Below, piece after piece: positions 13,901 through 24,639 of a DNA stretch of 64,000 nt. Both the position numbers and the translations under genes were made by a program. Each line of letters opens with the position of its first letter. Position 1 is the first letter of the stretch. Under the pieces are notes generated by a model. That model was not told the origin of the DNA and did not search any database. It worked only from the letters and a program-made list of their open reading frames with translations. Location of the stretch: positions 235,457 to 299,456 of the forward strand of contig CAADRB010000022.1 in the NCBI GenBank assembly GCA_900708905.1, read 5' to 3'. This DNA is from Hymenolepis diminuta (taxonomy: Eukaryota; Platyhelminthes; Cestoda; Cyclophyllidea; Hymenolepididae).

Positions 13901-16900
13901 TATCTTTATTCAACATTTAAATAGAAATTGTTATCATGATTTGAATATTTAAATATTCATTTGTTTATTTAAAAATATATATAATGAGTTTGAATAGTTA
14001 TAGCGGTGAGAAAAATTGGTAAAAACGCAGCCAAGCAAATAAATAATGACAAGCAGTTTATAACTGCATAGGAAAAAGCGTTAATTTGTTTGTGACAATA
14101 CTAAACTGAGGCGTAAAATTCTTCTGTCCATTCGTACATAAATGGTGCCTTCAACGTACAGGTTATATATAATAAAAACATTTCATCACCCAATTCAGGG
14201 ATTTAACTGGTTGGTTGTGAACAATAGAGTTTAATCAGGGTTCCTTAATGGAGCCTATAAAAATCAGTTTCACTTTTAATTATTACAAATTGATAAGACT
14301 CGCTGCTGACATACATTTCGTTTTGAAATAAAGCGATTCAAACATGTTGTTGTGATTGGATCGCATCCTAACTCTGCCAAAACATAGTTGTAATATTAAT
14401 ATTCATACTACCTCCAAAATCCGTTAATATTTTCTTAAGGAGGTGCAAATTTTGGGCTTCGTTGAAGCCTTTTAATTCTCACACCGAATGACCTCATATT
14501 GCTTTATTTTATTGCACCAGTACACCCTTTGGATATCTTACTTAAAGCCTATAATTTCATTTAATTTGATTTGATGAATGGGACACTCTGTCAAGATTTT
14601 TCCATTTTTCACTGAGAAAAATAAATTACGCATAATTCTTACTCAATGTGGAAGTTCAACTATTGAACCTTCAGGAAATATTTCATCCATATTACTAACT
14701 ATTGCGATGATCAACACCCATTCATAGTTTGTCCACATGATAAACGACCTTTGAAACGTGTATTATGACCTTCCACATTCCCAAGCGTATCCTACTTCTC
14801 TGCAAATACGATTTCAATTCCCAAAATATTGTACGCTAAAATCAAGCAAGTCCTGTTCTCTCTGAGCCTTATAGATCTTCAAGCATAGTTCCTGAGTCGA
14901 TACAACTAGGATTTATCTTTTCACTGTCATGCCTAATTCTAGCTATTATGCTTTCTTCATTCTGGGATATTTTTTCAATTCTTTTTGATTGAGAAAATAT
15001 CTCATATTGAAAGGTGTTATCGAATATCTATTTTTATACGTCAACAAGTCTTCTTTGTTCTTTAAAGACCGAAAAGTACTTATCTCTTGTATGAATATTT
15101 AAATCGCTCTATTGACATCAAAATTTCTCACAAATCTGTATCGGATATGTAAAATATTCTGCTGCAGCAACACAATCACCATGGATTTTCAATAAATTTC
15201 AGAACACGAAAAGATAATTTAATTCTCTACTAAATGGTTCCGTAAGTCTATATCATTTGGTACTGGCTTTGCAGTTAGGAGAAGACATTAAGTTCTTTTT
15301 AATCATTGTTATAAAAATCTTACTTTTCATCATTTAATTCCTTTCTTGCCACTGATGTATTAAATGCTACAAAAATTAGAAAAAGTATTCATTACTTCCT
15401 AGGAATACGCACGCTGTGATTATAAACTTTAACTTACTGTCACTGACTTCATCAATTCGATTCAATAGAGTTTCCGTAATTGTGCTCATCAGCAGTGTCG
15501 TGGCGCTATTGCTCATCCATAAGGATAAGCACCATGTTGGAACCATTATTCCAAGAATAAGTCTTTAGATAATAGACGGAAATAAGAAACACTTGCGTCA
15601 AGGAGTCTAATTAATATCTGCATTTAGTACCCACCTCGATTAATTACTACTTGAACTTTGAGTTTGTTTTAGTGAAGTGGTGGCTTTATTTACTTATTAA
15701 TTGAATTTTCAATGGTGTAAGCATGGCGAAATAGTCTCAAGTCCGATCATTATTGACACTTTATTGGAAATATTCGGAAACCATTATATGTAAATGATAT
15801 GAAATTTTTACGATTATTTGTCTATCTTATAGATCGGAGGGAGAAGAATTAAGTTATCAAACATTGAAATTTATAAGAAAGTCAGAAATTAAGCCTATTA
15901 AATAAAAGATTACGGCCTAATGGATCTTAAAACTCCAATTCAGATAAAGTTAAACCATTGTAGTACACTGTCCTTTGTTATCTACTTCCATACTATCCTC
16001 TTCTTACAAACCTCTTTCGAAGACCGACCAGGCGTTTGTGCCTAGTTACTTTTCTGTAATTAAAAACTGCAAAATATTTGCATGAGTGAGTTGTGTCATA
16101 TTAAATATATCGTTGCTAGTGACACATTCTTGCTCTTAGTTACCTAAAAATGGAAATAAACGGAGGTGGTATAAGCAACCATGGAAATGAATCAACCGGT
16201 CAATAAGCTCTAAATTTCGTGGACTTAATTCCACCCATGAAACTGTCCATAAAATTATGAAAGTTGTACATCATGACTCCTCCATGACGTCCCCCAAATC
16301 CAGATAAAAAAGACTTATAATGTCCTGAATTTATTGCTTACTTATTTTCAACTCCAATTCTCGTTTCACATCTCATTATACTCGTTTGTTGTTCCCCCCA
16401 TTCAAATGATTTCCGTGATAAAACGTGTGAAAGATTATTCGCTATGTTATGGGCAATAATAGTAACAAGCTATTTCCTTCCAATGGGTAATAAGTAATAA
16501 TTTAGTGCAAAGTTAAGAAATAAAAGCGAAAAAAATAAAATTAATGGATCTTACAGTCTGGGATCCCCTCCCATATATTTAAGGCAGAGCATTACAATTC
16601 TTCTATGTAAATTGCAGTGTTCAGCAGCTCCAGCAAGGAACATACTCGAGATAAACAGGAAATTAGACGTCTACAAAAAAGCAATGAAAGGCATATTTTA
16701 CCTAATTTATTACTGAAGTGCAAACATTTTAATTTAGTTAATGATTTGTATTAAATTTGTGTGCAAATTATCACTTTGAAAAAATAGTTTTTAATTGCCT
16801 ATTATTTATCAAAGTTAAGGAGCACACTTCTAAAAAATGGTGGCGTTATGCATTCTATAAATTTCAAAGTACTTTAAAGCGTTATTTAGTAAATTTGTGT

Positions 16901-17973
16901 TAAATGTTCCTTCAAATTGTACAGGTTTCGTCAAAATAATAAAGCAATATATGTGAACTAATTTAACATTTATGTGAAATAGGAGGTGAAAAATTTTGTA
17001 GAGAGCAAGGTTTTTCTAATAGAACTGAAGTTAAATTTAAATTATTTAACATAATATCACTTACTGGCAGGTACTCTCTTGACAGCGTACCCGAAGTTTG
17101 AAGACCCATGATTGGACCCGCAAACATTGGTAAGAGGGCGGTAGCATAGAGGGGAATTACTCCAGTTATCCAATATCCACTCATCCATGCTAGAATGTAG
17201 GCGCTTTTGGTGATCTAAATTCAATGTAAATAGCTAATGATTATGTCTTACACTTCCTGAGTTTTGACAAAGATTTATTTGGTAAAAGGGATTGAGAAAT
17301 CGAAAACCCACGGTATTGTCTGAATAAGGATTTTTATCTCGGCGTTTATTAACTGAAATTGATCAAAAAGCTAGAAAATATTCTGAGAACATTTTACGAC
17401 TCAGCATCGCTCAGTGATCCTCGATATTACTGGATGGACGGTTAAATATGTTTTTCAATTGGAGAGTTGTAAGAATGTTATCGCTTCGGTCAAGTTGAGT
17501 GTTTAAATACATTTGTCATTGATCGATTCGGCAATTTTTATAAAGTATTGAGTTATATCACAAGTGAACATGAGTTAATAAAAAATCGAATTTCTGTTGA
17601 AGAAGAGTTTTTCAAATTTTCCTCTCCACCGATTTTAGCAGCTCTCAGAGCCTTCCCGTTTCAGAAAATCGCATTCTATTTCAACATTCTCGAACTAGGG
17701 TGATTATTAATCTCTGTCGTTGGAAGATTTTTACCTAACCCGCTCATCTACGTTAGAACTTAGTTAGCAGCAAATATTTTTAAACATTCGATGAAGTGTT
17801 ATTCCTAATGTAAATGTATATCAATAAATATTAATACATAAACTTGCCGTATTTGTATTTATGAGAACCAAAGGCAGCAAAGCCACAGGGTAAAGAAAGG
17901 TAAAAAGATAACGAAAGTAGTAGATTAAAATCACCAAACTCAGGGGCAAATCCTTAAATGTAATGCACCTCAT
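7948..17973 (-). CDS. SLC13 family Na+/carboxylate (or sulfate) symporter
   Basis: Plasma-membrane transporter expected to take up di- or tricarboxylates (or sulfate) with sodium. Minus-strand exons in order: 17848-17973 (ATG), 17065-17214, 16555-16670, 15438-15562, 13495-13653, 12838-12957, 12576-12755, 12372-12500, 12199-12299, 12032-12153, 11248-11409, 9580-9717, 7948-8079 (TAA). The total is 1760 bp, about 586 aa, the usual family length. Recognisable blocks: YWITGVIPLYATALLP, VEH-like AAEHCNLHRRI, WMSNSATTLLM, CYSASTGGMGTLTGTPTNL, LGPMTWAE, REPGIPGW, LIGGGFALSK, FLTETVSNTATVSIL, FILPAATPPNAI and MKTGFILN...LFDLNTVPDW. They match SLC13 order nearly gaplessly from exon 5 to the end. All junctions are in phase except 15438/13653, where the variable cytoplasmic loop lies and an exon or alternative acceptor is missing. 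A pyrimidine-rich acceptor-like AAG sits 5 bp before the ATG. Substrate is not predictable. Confidence 0.93.
10189..10204. repeat. AT microsatellite
   Basis: Perfect (AT)8 run inside an SLC13 intron. Confidence 0.8.
17842..17847 (-). other. Non-canonical GC splice donor (GCAAGT)
   Basis: The first SLC13 intron begins ACG|GCAAGT on the minus strand. Both nearby GT dinucleotides leave the wrong phase, while GC keeps phase 0 and gives a gapless match to the family across the junction (INTNT then ITKSAYIL). GCAAGT is the typical GC-AG donor consensus. Confidence 0.75.
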
Positions 17974-19829
17974 TTTTCCTTAAACGAAGAAAAGAACACT
18001 GAGTTAAGTAATAGATATTAGGGAAATAATAAAAAATAATTTGTAAGAAAGTAAAAACCTGAACCCTGTCTATTTTAAGCTTGTCATATATGCAGTATGT
18101 ATGTATGTAGTAATCTTACATTATATACAATACACTTCTTTTGTTTCAAAGAAATATACTGTACACAATAGTTATTCAATATACATATATATGACACGTA
18201 GTATCTAACTGAGTTTCGACAGAGAAATAATCCCGGTATTAAAGCGTTTAGATTTAACTAAATAAAAGTTTGGTCTGCGAAAATTAAAAGATGATAAAGA
18301 GTAAATATTCCAAGCTAACCTTTGAACGAGAGACTACAACTGCTTTCAAGTGGACATGATATAGATGCTTAAATACCCTAGGAGATAGCCAATCTAAGAG
18401 AGCTTCAAGCGTTGGGTTCACTTAATTTTATTCATACATGAATTATCTAGAATCGCTAAATCAGTGACCGTCTTACTTCAACTGATTAATCCAGATTTAA
18501 GATTATAAGAGGGAAGATGAGACTGAACTTCAGGTGACTGAAAAAACCACCTCGATTTTTACTTGCAAAGACGCAAGTTTTATTCATTTTAGGGATTTAA
18601 ATGAAGGGCTGCGGAAACACGATTTGACCATCACGAAGATACTTGCAATCAAATCAATGACAACTGATCTAAATTTGTGTACTATTTGAATCTACAGACT
18701 ACTCATACAGCATATCCACCCATAAGTTATGTTATAGTGCTCGTTTCGGGTTTCACTATTTGACTATTATTATCAATGGCAAAAAAATTGCACAATTGTT
18801 TCATGAAGAGCATCTAAATAAAGTAATGTCAGAGAGTTTTAGGAGCATGTCAAGAATCAAACCTTTGCCACATCTGGACTCTGCAATCATTAGGTTGTCT
18901 TTATTCTGATTTCTCTTCATTTGAATTACTTCTTATCATCGCTGTATTGAAACTCCAGTGACATACTTTCATATGATTTCATAGCCACTCTCTTTTCACA
19001 TAGGTCCTCAAGCATCTATCCACTGGGCAAAGGAGTCATTAGTGGAATATCTATGCATTAATAATGGCCCGTTCACAAGTGTCTTCTCATCTCACACGCG
19101 TTTGGAAACAGTCGATAACAATGAGCGTCTATGCAGACTATTACCTTTTTCTCGCACCCTCACTTTGTGGTTGGTGTTCTAGTCAGCGTGGGATAGATTT
19201 TTTATTAGGGTTCTGCATCCAAATCGCAGCCTTATTCTTGTAGTGGTCAAATAGAATTAATTTTTCTCAAATCAAAATTTCCTCTTGGTACTCTTCTCTA
19301 TGTATGGTCGTGCTCTCCCTGTTGTCGCACTTGTCATGATCACCCACCATGATCCTCCGGCGAAGACATGTATGTGGGCTAGGATTCCTGGCCGTTATAC
19401 TTGTCGTGATTACCTGTTGAGGACATACATTTGATTACCTCCGATGGTACCCATTGTGCAGAGGATGCACATACCAGCTTGGCCACTCCATTGAGTCTTG
19501 ACTGAAAAATGCATTTATATATCCCCTTTGTAAATACACACTTCATCCGAATGTTCACAGCCTTTACAGACTTCCCCCATTTCGTGGTTCTTGGTTCTTT
19601 TTTGACAACGGCTACTCTTACGGTATTTTCTCCCCTATTCTCTATCCTATTGCTGTTGTGAAGACTGGTAGAAGATAGAAGGTCTACTCCACAGAATCGC
19701 ATACCTAAGCTGCTAGTAGGGTCTTCTAAATTCTCACCAAGTATCTGCTTCACACAAACATTAGGCTATTAAAGCCAGCTCTCGTAGGGAAAATCTATAG
19801 ATTTTCATAATTTCGGCCATTGGGAATTC
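17974..19829. other. Intergenic stretch
   Basis: Upstream flank of the SLC13 gene. A GTAT-type microsatellite lies at 18095-18110. A 124-codon minus-strand ORF at 19379-19753 has no recognised domain; it lies downstream of the reverse-transcriptase remnant on the same strand and may be part of that element's 3' region, but nothing proves it. Confidence 0.4.
18095..18110. repeat. GTAT microsatellite
   Basis: Short (GTAT)n run, about four units. Confidence 0.7.
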
Positions 19830-20865
19830 AATGAAAGTTTAGCAGTTGCTGCATTGCGTTTTTGTGCAGACTTGCTCCCAGGTTAAGCCCACTCTTCCGC
19901 TATTGTTGGGCGGGATTTATCAAAGTAACTTTTCGGCTAACACCTTAATATTCCTTTGTCGTCTGCTGGACAGATCCAGTATCATCCGACGAGCTAGGTT
20001 CTGAGCAGCTTTAAATTTGTTGTCATCCATCTTGCAATAGACAGTAGTAGACAAATCGTAAAGAAAAAAGGCACAACGAACGCTTCAAACAGTTTTGCTC
20101 GTGTTTTAATCTGAAATACTTTCAGTCTTAGAACTGGCCTGAGCATCAGCTGTCTTTTGACAATACTAAGACATATAAAATCATCTAGCTAGGGTTATGG
20201 CATCCACTGAAGAGCCAAGATATGTATAGGAACATACTCGATAAATTCTATGTTCATATAAATGTTCCAGATCTGAGCTCACGCACATCCAGACCGTTTT
20301 TTCATACGCCATTTCCATGACATCTTTGTCTAGAATTAACGTGCATCTCCATAAAAGTTTTTCAGCATGCCAATCGAATTAGCAATTGGCCATAAGTCGT
20401 CTGAATATTCTAAATGCCCTAGTGACCACTCGTATTCTGCAGAACTCAAAAGTCTACTTGCAAATCCTTGCAGGTTGCATAGACTTCCTCTAACATAAAT
20501 TGTAATAATATGGATCCTTGTCTGATGCCCCTCTCCATAGAAAAACCTCTTGAGTCCTTAATGTGGTTTTTGGGAGCATCTAGAAGTTTACTAAGGCTAT
20601 TTGATAATTGTTCGCTTACTTGCAAAGTATTTCCCCACCGTATCAGGAAGGAAAACACTTCGATAGTTAGTTGAGTCAGCTCTTTCTCCTTTACCTTTGT
20701 AAGTAATGATTAATTCAGCATCCACCCAGGATAGGTGTGTAGGGATTCTGCCCTACTAACAGTATTTAAAGAATTTCCGTGAGTGGGTACCTAGTGATGG
20801 TCCAATCTACTTAATAAGTTCTGTTAAAACTGCTGGATGGATTTTCCCGGCGGAAAGTTTATGCT
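19830..20865 (-). mobile_element. Decayed non-LTR (LINE) retrotransposon, reverse transcriptase region
   Basis: Read on the minus strand in shifting frames, the segment gives reverse-transcriptase motifs in the correct order. First LSAGKIHPAVLTELIK near 20860, then ELIITYKGKGERADSTNYRS near 20690, then MERGIRQGS near 20530, then the catalytic box YSDD with LWPIANS (20396-20407), then a YTYLGSSVD motif and a KTRAKLFEAFV motif near 20080. Several stops and frameshifts separate them, so it cannot be functional. The YLGS block is usual in RTE- and CR1-like elements, but the clade is not settled. Endonuclease and element ends were not found. Confidence 0.75.
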
Positions 20866-22879
20866 TAAGACATAAGTGCTGCTGTTTACTGTAACAAGAC
20901 TTAACGTTTCAGAGTCCAAACTTTAGAATCTTGGCCAGAACGTTGGAGTTTAGAGTTAATTTTTTTAACCTTCGCTTGAGCTCCTGCATTCATATTGTTT
21001 ATAGTTGGATGAAAGGAAGAAATATTTTAAGTGGTCGATCTCACACATCAAATTTCTAGGTATTTTAGATAGCAGGTGTGTACTGGATTTCATATTTATG
21101 CCATCATGTTCATTCGATTCTGCTATAAATTTGGAAGCTATTAACATTATAATTTAAAATGAAGACTATTTTTAATGCGTCAGGGGCTTTTCGTCTTTTG
21201 TATATTTGTATATTCACATAATCATATAGGCATTTAGCCAAATAAATGAACTTCTAAACTGTATTTAATCAATGATCGATTTGAGCTTCGCCCATTTTCT
21301 ATTTGCACATTATCATTTACTGCTACATATAAGAAAACAATATTTTTTCCTAAATAATTCTTATATGTAAGATTCTTTATTTTCCACCTTTTAATTCCCT
21401 TTTATGCAAACGAATTTATTTTCATTACGGCTGTAAATGGCGCATAATATAAATCGATCCATCGATACGAAAACGTGCGCTCTATTTTGATATAGTAATT
21501 TGGATCGTTTTGTATTGTGGTGTTGTCGTGTCATGTTTATAACTAGTGCAATGTCTTAGGAAATCTGAGTCGATTACGGTATCCTATAGAGAAGAACAAA
21601 TATAACATATACTATGAACTATTTAATTTCAATCAAGAAATTTTAAAAATTATGATAGTATATTCCAGCACTCTCTGGAAAATTCAGTAAGGAAAGTTTC
21701 ATTCGAATTGAATGAAAACACAAGTGTCAAAGTAGCCGTCAAATTAAGACTGGAGTTGTAGTAAAAACTGGCCACGTTTTTCAAGTAGTCATCGGAATTC
21801 CGTTTTAATGTTGAAAAATTCGTAAGGATAAGGATGATTCTCACAATTGAAGAGACTTTGGCTTCCATATTCGCATAGTTCGTTTGCATCGTCATTCTGA
21901 TTTGGTCAGCTCTTCTGGTAAGTGACCAACACTTAGATTTCCTAAGTACTTGCACTAGTGCCAAATACAAACAGACCAAACTCAAAGATGTGAACAAGGA
22001 ACACGTTTGTAATATTAGGCGTGTTAATTAAAATGCATTTCACAACCAAATTGTTGAGAAAATTGTCCAAATGAAAGGGCATTAAGGAAACAAGAATTAA
22101 TTGGCGAAAGTAAAGATTCTTTAATAGAGGAATTATATTTGGGGAAAATATCATTTTCTTCAGTATAGCGAAACCTTTATTAGAAAAAATTTTGCATAAC
22201 ACAAATAAACCCATATTAGTAGCTCACTTCTTAGTTAACTGAAATCATACTGGTCAAATCATTCATCCCTATAGACTAATGTTAATTTAAAAACTCAATA
22301 GCTTTTAATCCACAAGCCTAACAGGAGTCTTCAAAGTCACTATTGTATTGAAATATTCCAAGTCTATTTCGACTTATCATACCTATATACTACACCTATA
22401 CTTATATGTATTTCAATTAAAACAAATGCACAATAACCACAATTAAAACATCTTCTATGGTTCCTTCCAAAAAATCAATAAAAATTTATGTTTTGAGCCA
22501 TAGAGTGTATAAACGTTTCATGTTATGATGTATAATTATTTAAGCAATAACCATATCCGATGGCTTATCAAATCAGTCAAAATTCTTGTGAGGTTGAGCA
22601 AGTTATTTCACAATAGGAGTCATAAAATTATAAAATTAATTATAAATTTGAATTTCATGACTTAAAAATTAATAAATATGGTCTTAAATGACATAAAATT
22701 TCCTCATAGATCATCAATACTTTCAAAAGTTTCATTGAATCTCACCCCGTTTCGTTTGGAATTTCTAACCTTGTTATTAAGTGTATAAAATTTTTGAAAC
22801 GTAAAATATTGCGTTGTTAACATAAATTCAATGAGTTTTATATATTAGGTTCGACAAGTTTGAATATACAAAATTTTTC
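20866..22879. other. Intergenic stretch
   Basis: No supported gene. It contains the broken membrane-protein-like ORF pair at 21650-22214 and the 5' flank of MED11. Confidence 0.4.
21650..22214 (-). pseudogene. Broken membrane-protein-like ORF pair, possibly GPCR-derived
   Basis: Two minus-strand frames overlap by 56 bp (22214-21942 and 21997-21650). The first ends in a hydrophobic stretch (ITNVFLVHIF) and the second begins with one (LSLVCLYLALVQVL) followed by a basic loop. The second frame ends LTLVFSFNSNETFLTEF, which resembles the TM7 to helix-8 layout of rhodopsin-like receptors. One shift would join them into a continuous protein. The key receptor motifs (DRY, CWxP, canonical NPxxY) are not seen, so the receptor reading is a guess. 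Two chance ORFs remain possible. Confidence 0.2.
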
Positions 22880-22887
22880 AAAGTGAA

Positions 22888-22916
22888 CCAATAAAATATC
22901 GGCACCGATATAAATA
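22888..22916 (+). promoter_or_regulatory. Candidate core promoter of MED11 unit
   Basis: CCAAT at 22888-22892, an inverted repeat ATCGG-CA-CCGAT at 22898-22909 and TATAAATA at 22909-22916 lie directly upstream of MED11. The TATA-like box is only 26 bp from the ATG, so if it is used the start of transcription would be essentially at the coding start. It may instead be incidental AT-rich sequence. Confidence 0.3.
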
Positions 22917-22938
22917 TTTGGCCGCCAATATATTTTTT

Positions 22939-22940
22939 AG
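22939..22940 (+). other. Splice-acceptor-like AG next to MED11 start
   Basis: TATATTTTTTAG ends one base before the ATG (AG, then C, then ATG). This is a good 3' splice site by sequence and may be a spliced-leader acceptor or the end of a 5'-UTR intron. Confidence 0.45.
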
Positions 22941-22941
22941 C

Positions 22942-23280
22942 ATGAGTTTCAAGGACCCGTCACTGCCAAGTCTAGAAGAACGTCTTCAGAAGCTTGATGA
23001 AATTGACTCAAAAGTTATGCAAATTATGGAGTCTTCTGGCGGTACTCTAGAGGAGTTATCAAAGGATGTTCCTAATCAAAAGCAAATCGAGATCCACACC
23101 CGCAATTTCAGGGCTGCCATACGGGATGTAGAACTTGAATTAATTACCCAGCTAAATTATCTCGGCCAAGTTCTTACCGGTCTTCCTTTCGAAAAGAATG
23201 TATATAAGGAAACGATGGACTTGTCACTTGCTTCTGAGTGTTTGAAAGATGTCCAGAAGATCTTGTCCCAATCATTGTAA
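22942..23280 (+). CDS. MED11: Mediator complex subunit 11
   Basis: Head-module subunit of Mediator, which links transcription factors to RNA polymerase II in the nucleus. The single uninterrupted exon encodes 112 aa, close to the animal length of about 117. The alignment to animal MED11 is recognisable throughout: LEERLQKLDEID near the start, GTLEELSK at residues 34-41, then a helix containing IRDVELELITQLNYLGQVLTG (about residues 63-83) that matches the most conserved MED11 block, and a C-terminal CLKDVQKIL helix. The ATG at 22942 is preferred over the upstream TTG frame because it follows an acceptor-like AG and fits the family N-terminus. A poly(A) signal follows 16 bp after the stop, and the next cistron starts 95 bp downstream, an operon-like spacing. 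Confidence 0.9.
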   Translation: MSFKDPSLPSLEERLQKLDEIDSKVMQIMESSGGTLEELSKDVPNQKQIEIHTRNFRAAIRDVELELITQLNYLGQVLTGLPFEKNVYKETMDLSLASECLKDVQKILSQSL

Positions 23281-23295
23281 ACTGCATTTTTTGCA

Positions 23296-23301
23296 AATAA
23301 A
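23296..23301 (+). terminator. Poly(A) signal of MED11
   Basis: AATAAA 16 bp after the MED11 stop, followed by a T-run and an A-run. It leaves only about 75 bp before the next coding exon. Confidence 0.7.
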
Positions 23302-23373
23302 TTTTTTTTCGTAAAAAAAAATTTTTGCTTATTAACGATTTTTTATGAGTTGAAATTTCTCCTGTTGGGTTTT

Positions 23374-23375
23374 AG
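23374..23375 (+). other. Putative spliced-leader trans-splice acceptor
   Basis: The AG of TGTTGGGTTTTAG, 73 bp after the MED11 poly(A) signal. The bases TAG are an in-frame stop with the following open frame, so coding must start right here or be joined from another RNA. No intron donor in the same phase exists after the MED11 stop. Confidence 0.6.
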
Positions 23376-24006
23376 TCTCTCGAAACAGATACGACTCCTG
23401 ATAACCTTCTAGAGAAGGATTTTCCATGTGATATTTCTCCGTCAGTTGAAATAGCTGAATCTGATCCAGTTGTTTCCAGTACGGTAAACGAATTCGAATT
23501 GTGTTCCGCTGAAGCATCCGATGTATCAACTGAGTTGGCCGATCCCGCTCCATTCAAACACTATTGGCGGGTTGTTCCTATCATGAAGACATATTCCTCA
23601 CACTCCACTGTAGGTGCAACCCCTGATGTCTCTACTCACGAATTTGAAATTCCGGAATACGAATTTGATGATGAAGTCTTATCTCTACAGGGTGATATAG
23701 GTAGCTATTTTGTTAAAGTTTTTCTTTTTTGATTAATTATCTCAAGGCTAAATTACTGCTTCTTCTGGTTATGTAGATGTTGATCCCTTTTGGGATATTG
23801 ACGGTATGACCTAGCTCTATGAAACTTCGTTATAAATTTCGTTTTTCTGAAATCTAATAACTTGTCTTTTACTCATCTTATTATTTTTGTCTATTTCAGT
23901 TGATGATGTTTACGCGGATGGGCGAATTACCCCAGAGGGATTTATAGACGAAGATTTTGAGCGAGAATTAGGTTTGTTTAATAAAGTAAGTGGTGCGTAT
24001 TTCTAA
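23376..24006 (+). CDS. Second cistron: acidic protein of unknown function, start AUG probably from spliced leader
   Basis: Exons 23376-23691 (or to 23700; both donors are in phase), 23777-23803 (a 27-nt microexon) and 23900-24006, ending in TAA. This is about 150 aa. The frame is open from the first base after an acceptor AG and is preceded by an in-frame TAG. Its first internal ATG is far inside, at 23583. A spliced leader ending in AUG, as known in flatworms, would give M-SLETDTTPDN in frame. The protein is strongly acidic and Ser/Thr-rich, with an FKHYWRVVPIM segment in the middle and a charged C-terminus containing DPFWDID, then YADGRITPEGFIDEDFEREL. No transmembrane segment or signal peptide is visible, and I do not recognise the family. 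The short exons, correct phases and following poly(A) signal make it a real gene; its role is unknown. Confidence 0.7.
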
Positions 24007-24042
24007 ATTCGAACTATCTTGTTTGTGTAATCTTTTAATATC

Positions 24043-24048
24043 AATAAA
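24043..24048 (+). terminator. Poly(A) signal of the second cistron
   Basis: AATAAA 36 bp after the stop codon of the downstream cistron. Confidence 0.65.
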
Positions 24049-24639
24049 TTGTACCTACGTGAGTTAAAACTATTGGAAGCATTTTTCTCCTTTTTTCACT
24101 ATCAATTTTATGGTCAATTTCGTACTCGACGAATTTTGTGAAATCATTTTTGCTTAGTTTAAGGAATAACTATATGTTCCAGTTGCTTTAATTGTAGTTT
24201 CTGTTAAAATCGTGTTATAATTGCCTAAGGGTAACGTATGGGAATGGTTACAGTCTCTGTCGTCGTTCGATTGGAGTTTAATTAAGGCAATGATGTGGCA
24301 GTCTACGTGCATGTCCGTCATTTTGGGAGTCACGGGTTTAGTACTCATCGCTACAGACATCCAGTAATTATAATCACCACAGTACCAGTTAATACTAGTC
24401 AAGAGATGGCTAACGAACGTGAGTTGCTAATCATAGAGGCTCAAAAATGCAACTTACTCTAGTAAGTAACTTTCTTCATTCCATTTAAGAATTGTTTGTA
24501 ATTTTACATTGACAGTGGTTGGAAAGCTGTCTTTGCAATTCTTATTCAAATAATTATTGCGAAGCCCATTTAGGAATGTGTTTACCAACGCTCATCCTGT
24601 GTAGAAAGTGGCATCAAGGAACCTTCTTGGTGAGAGACT

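Noticed and set aside
14630..14700. Minus-strand segment starting MDEIFPEGS before a GTAAGA donor, as the missing SLC13 loop exon
   Set aside because: In the needed phase the frame meets a stop right at the donor.
24154..24402. 82-codon minus-strand ORF
   Set aside because: No motif, no splice context, and repeat-rich surroundings.
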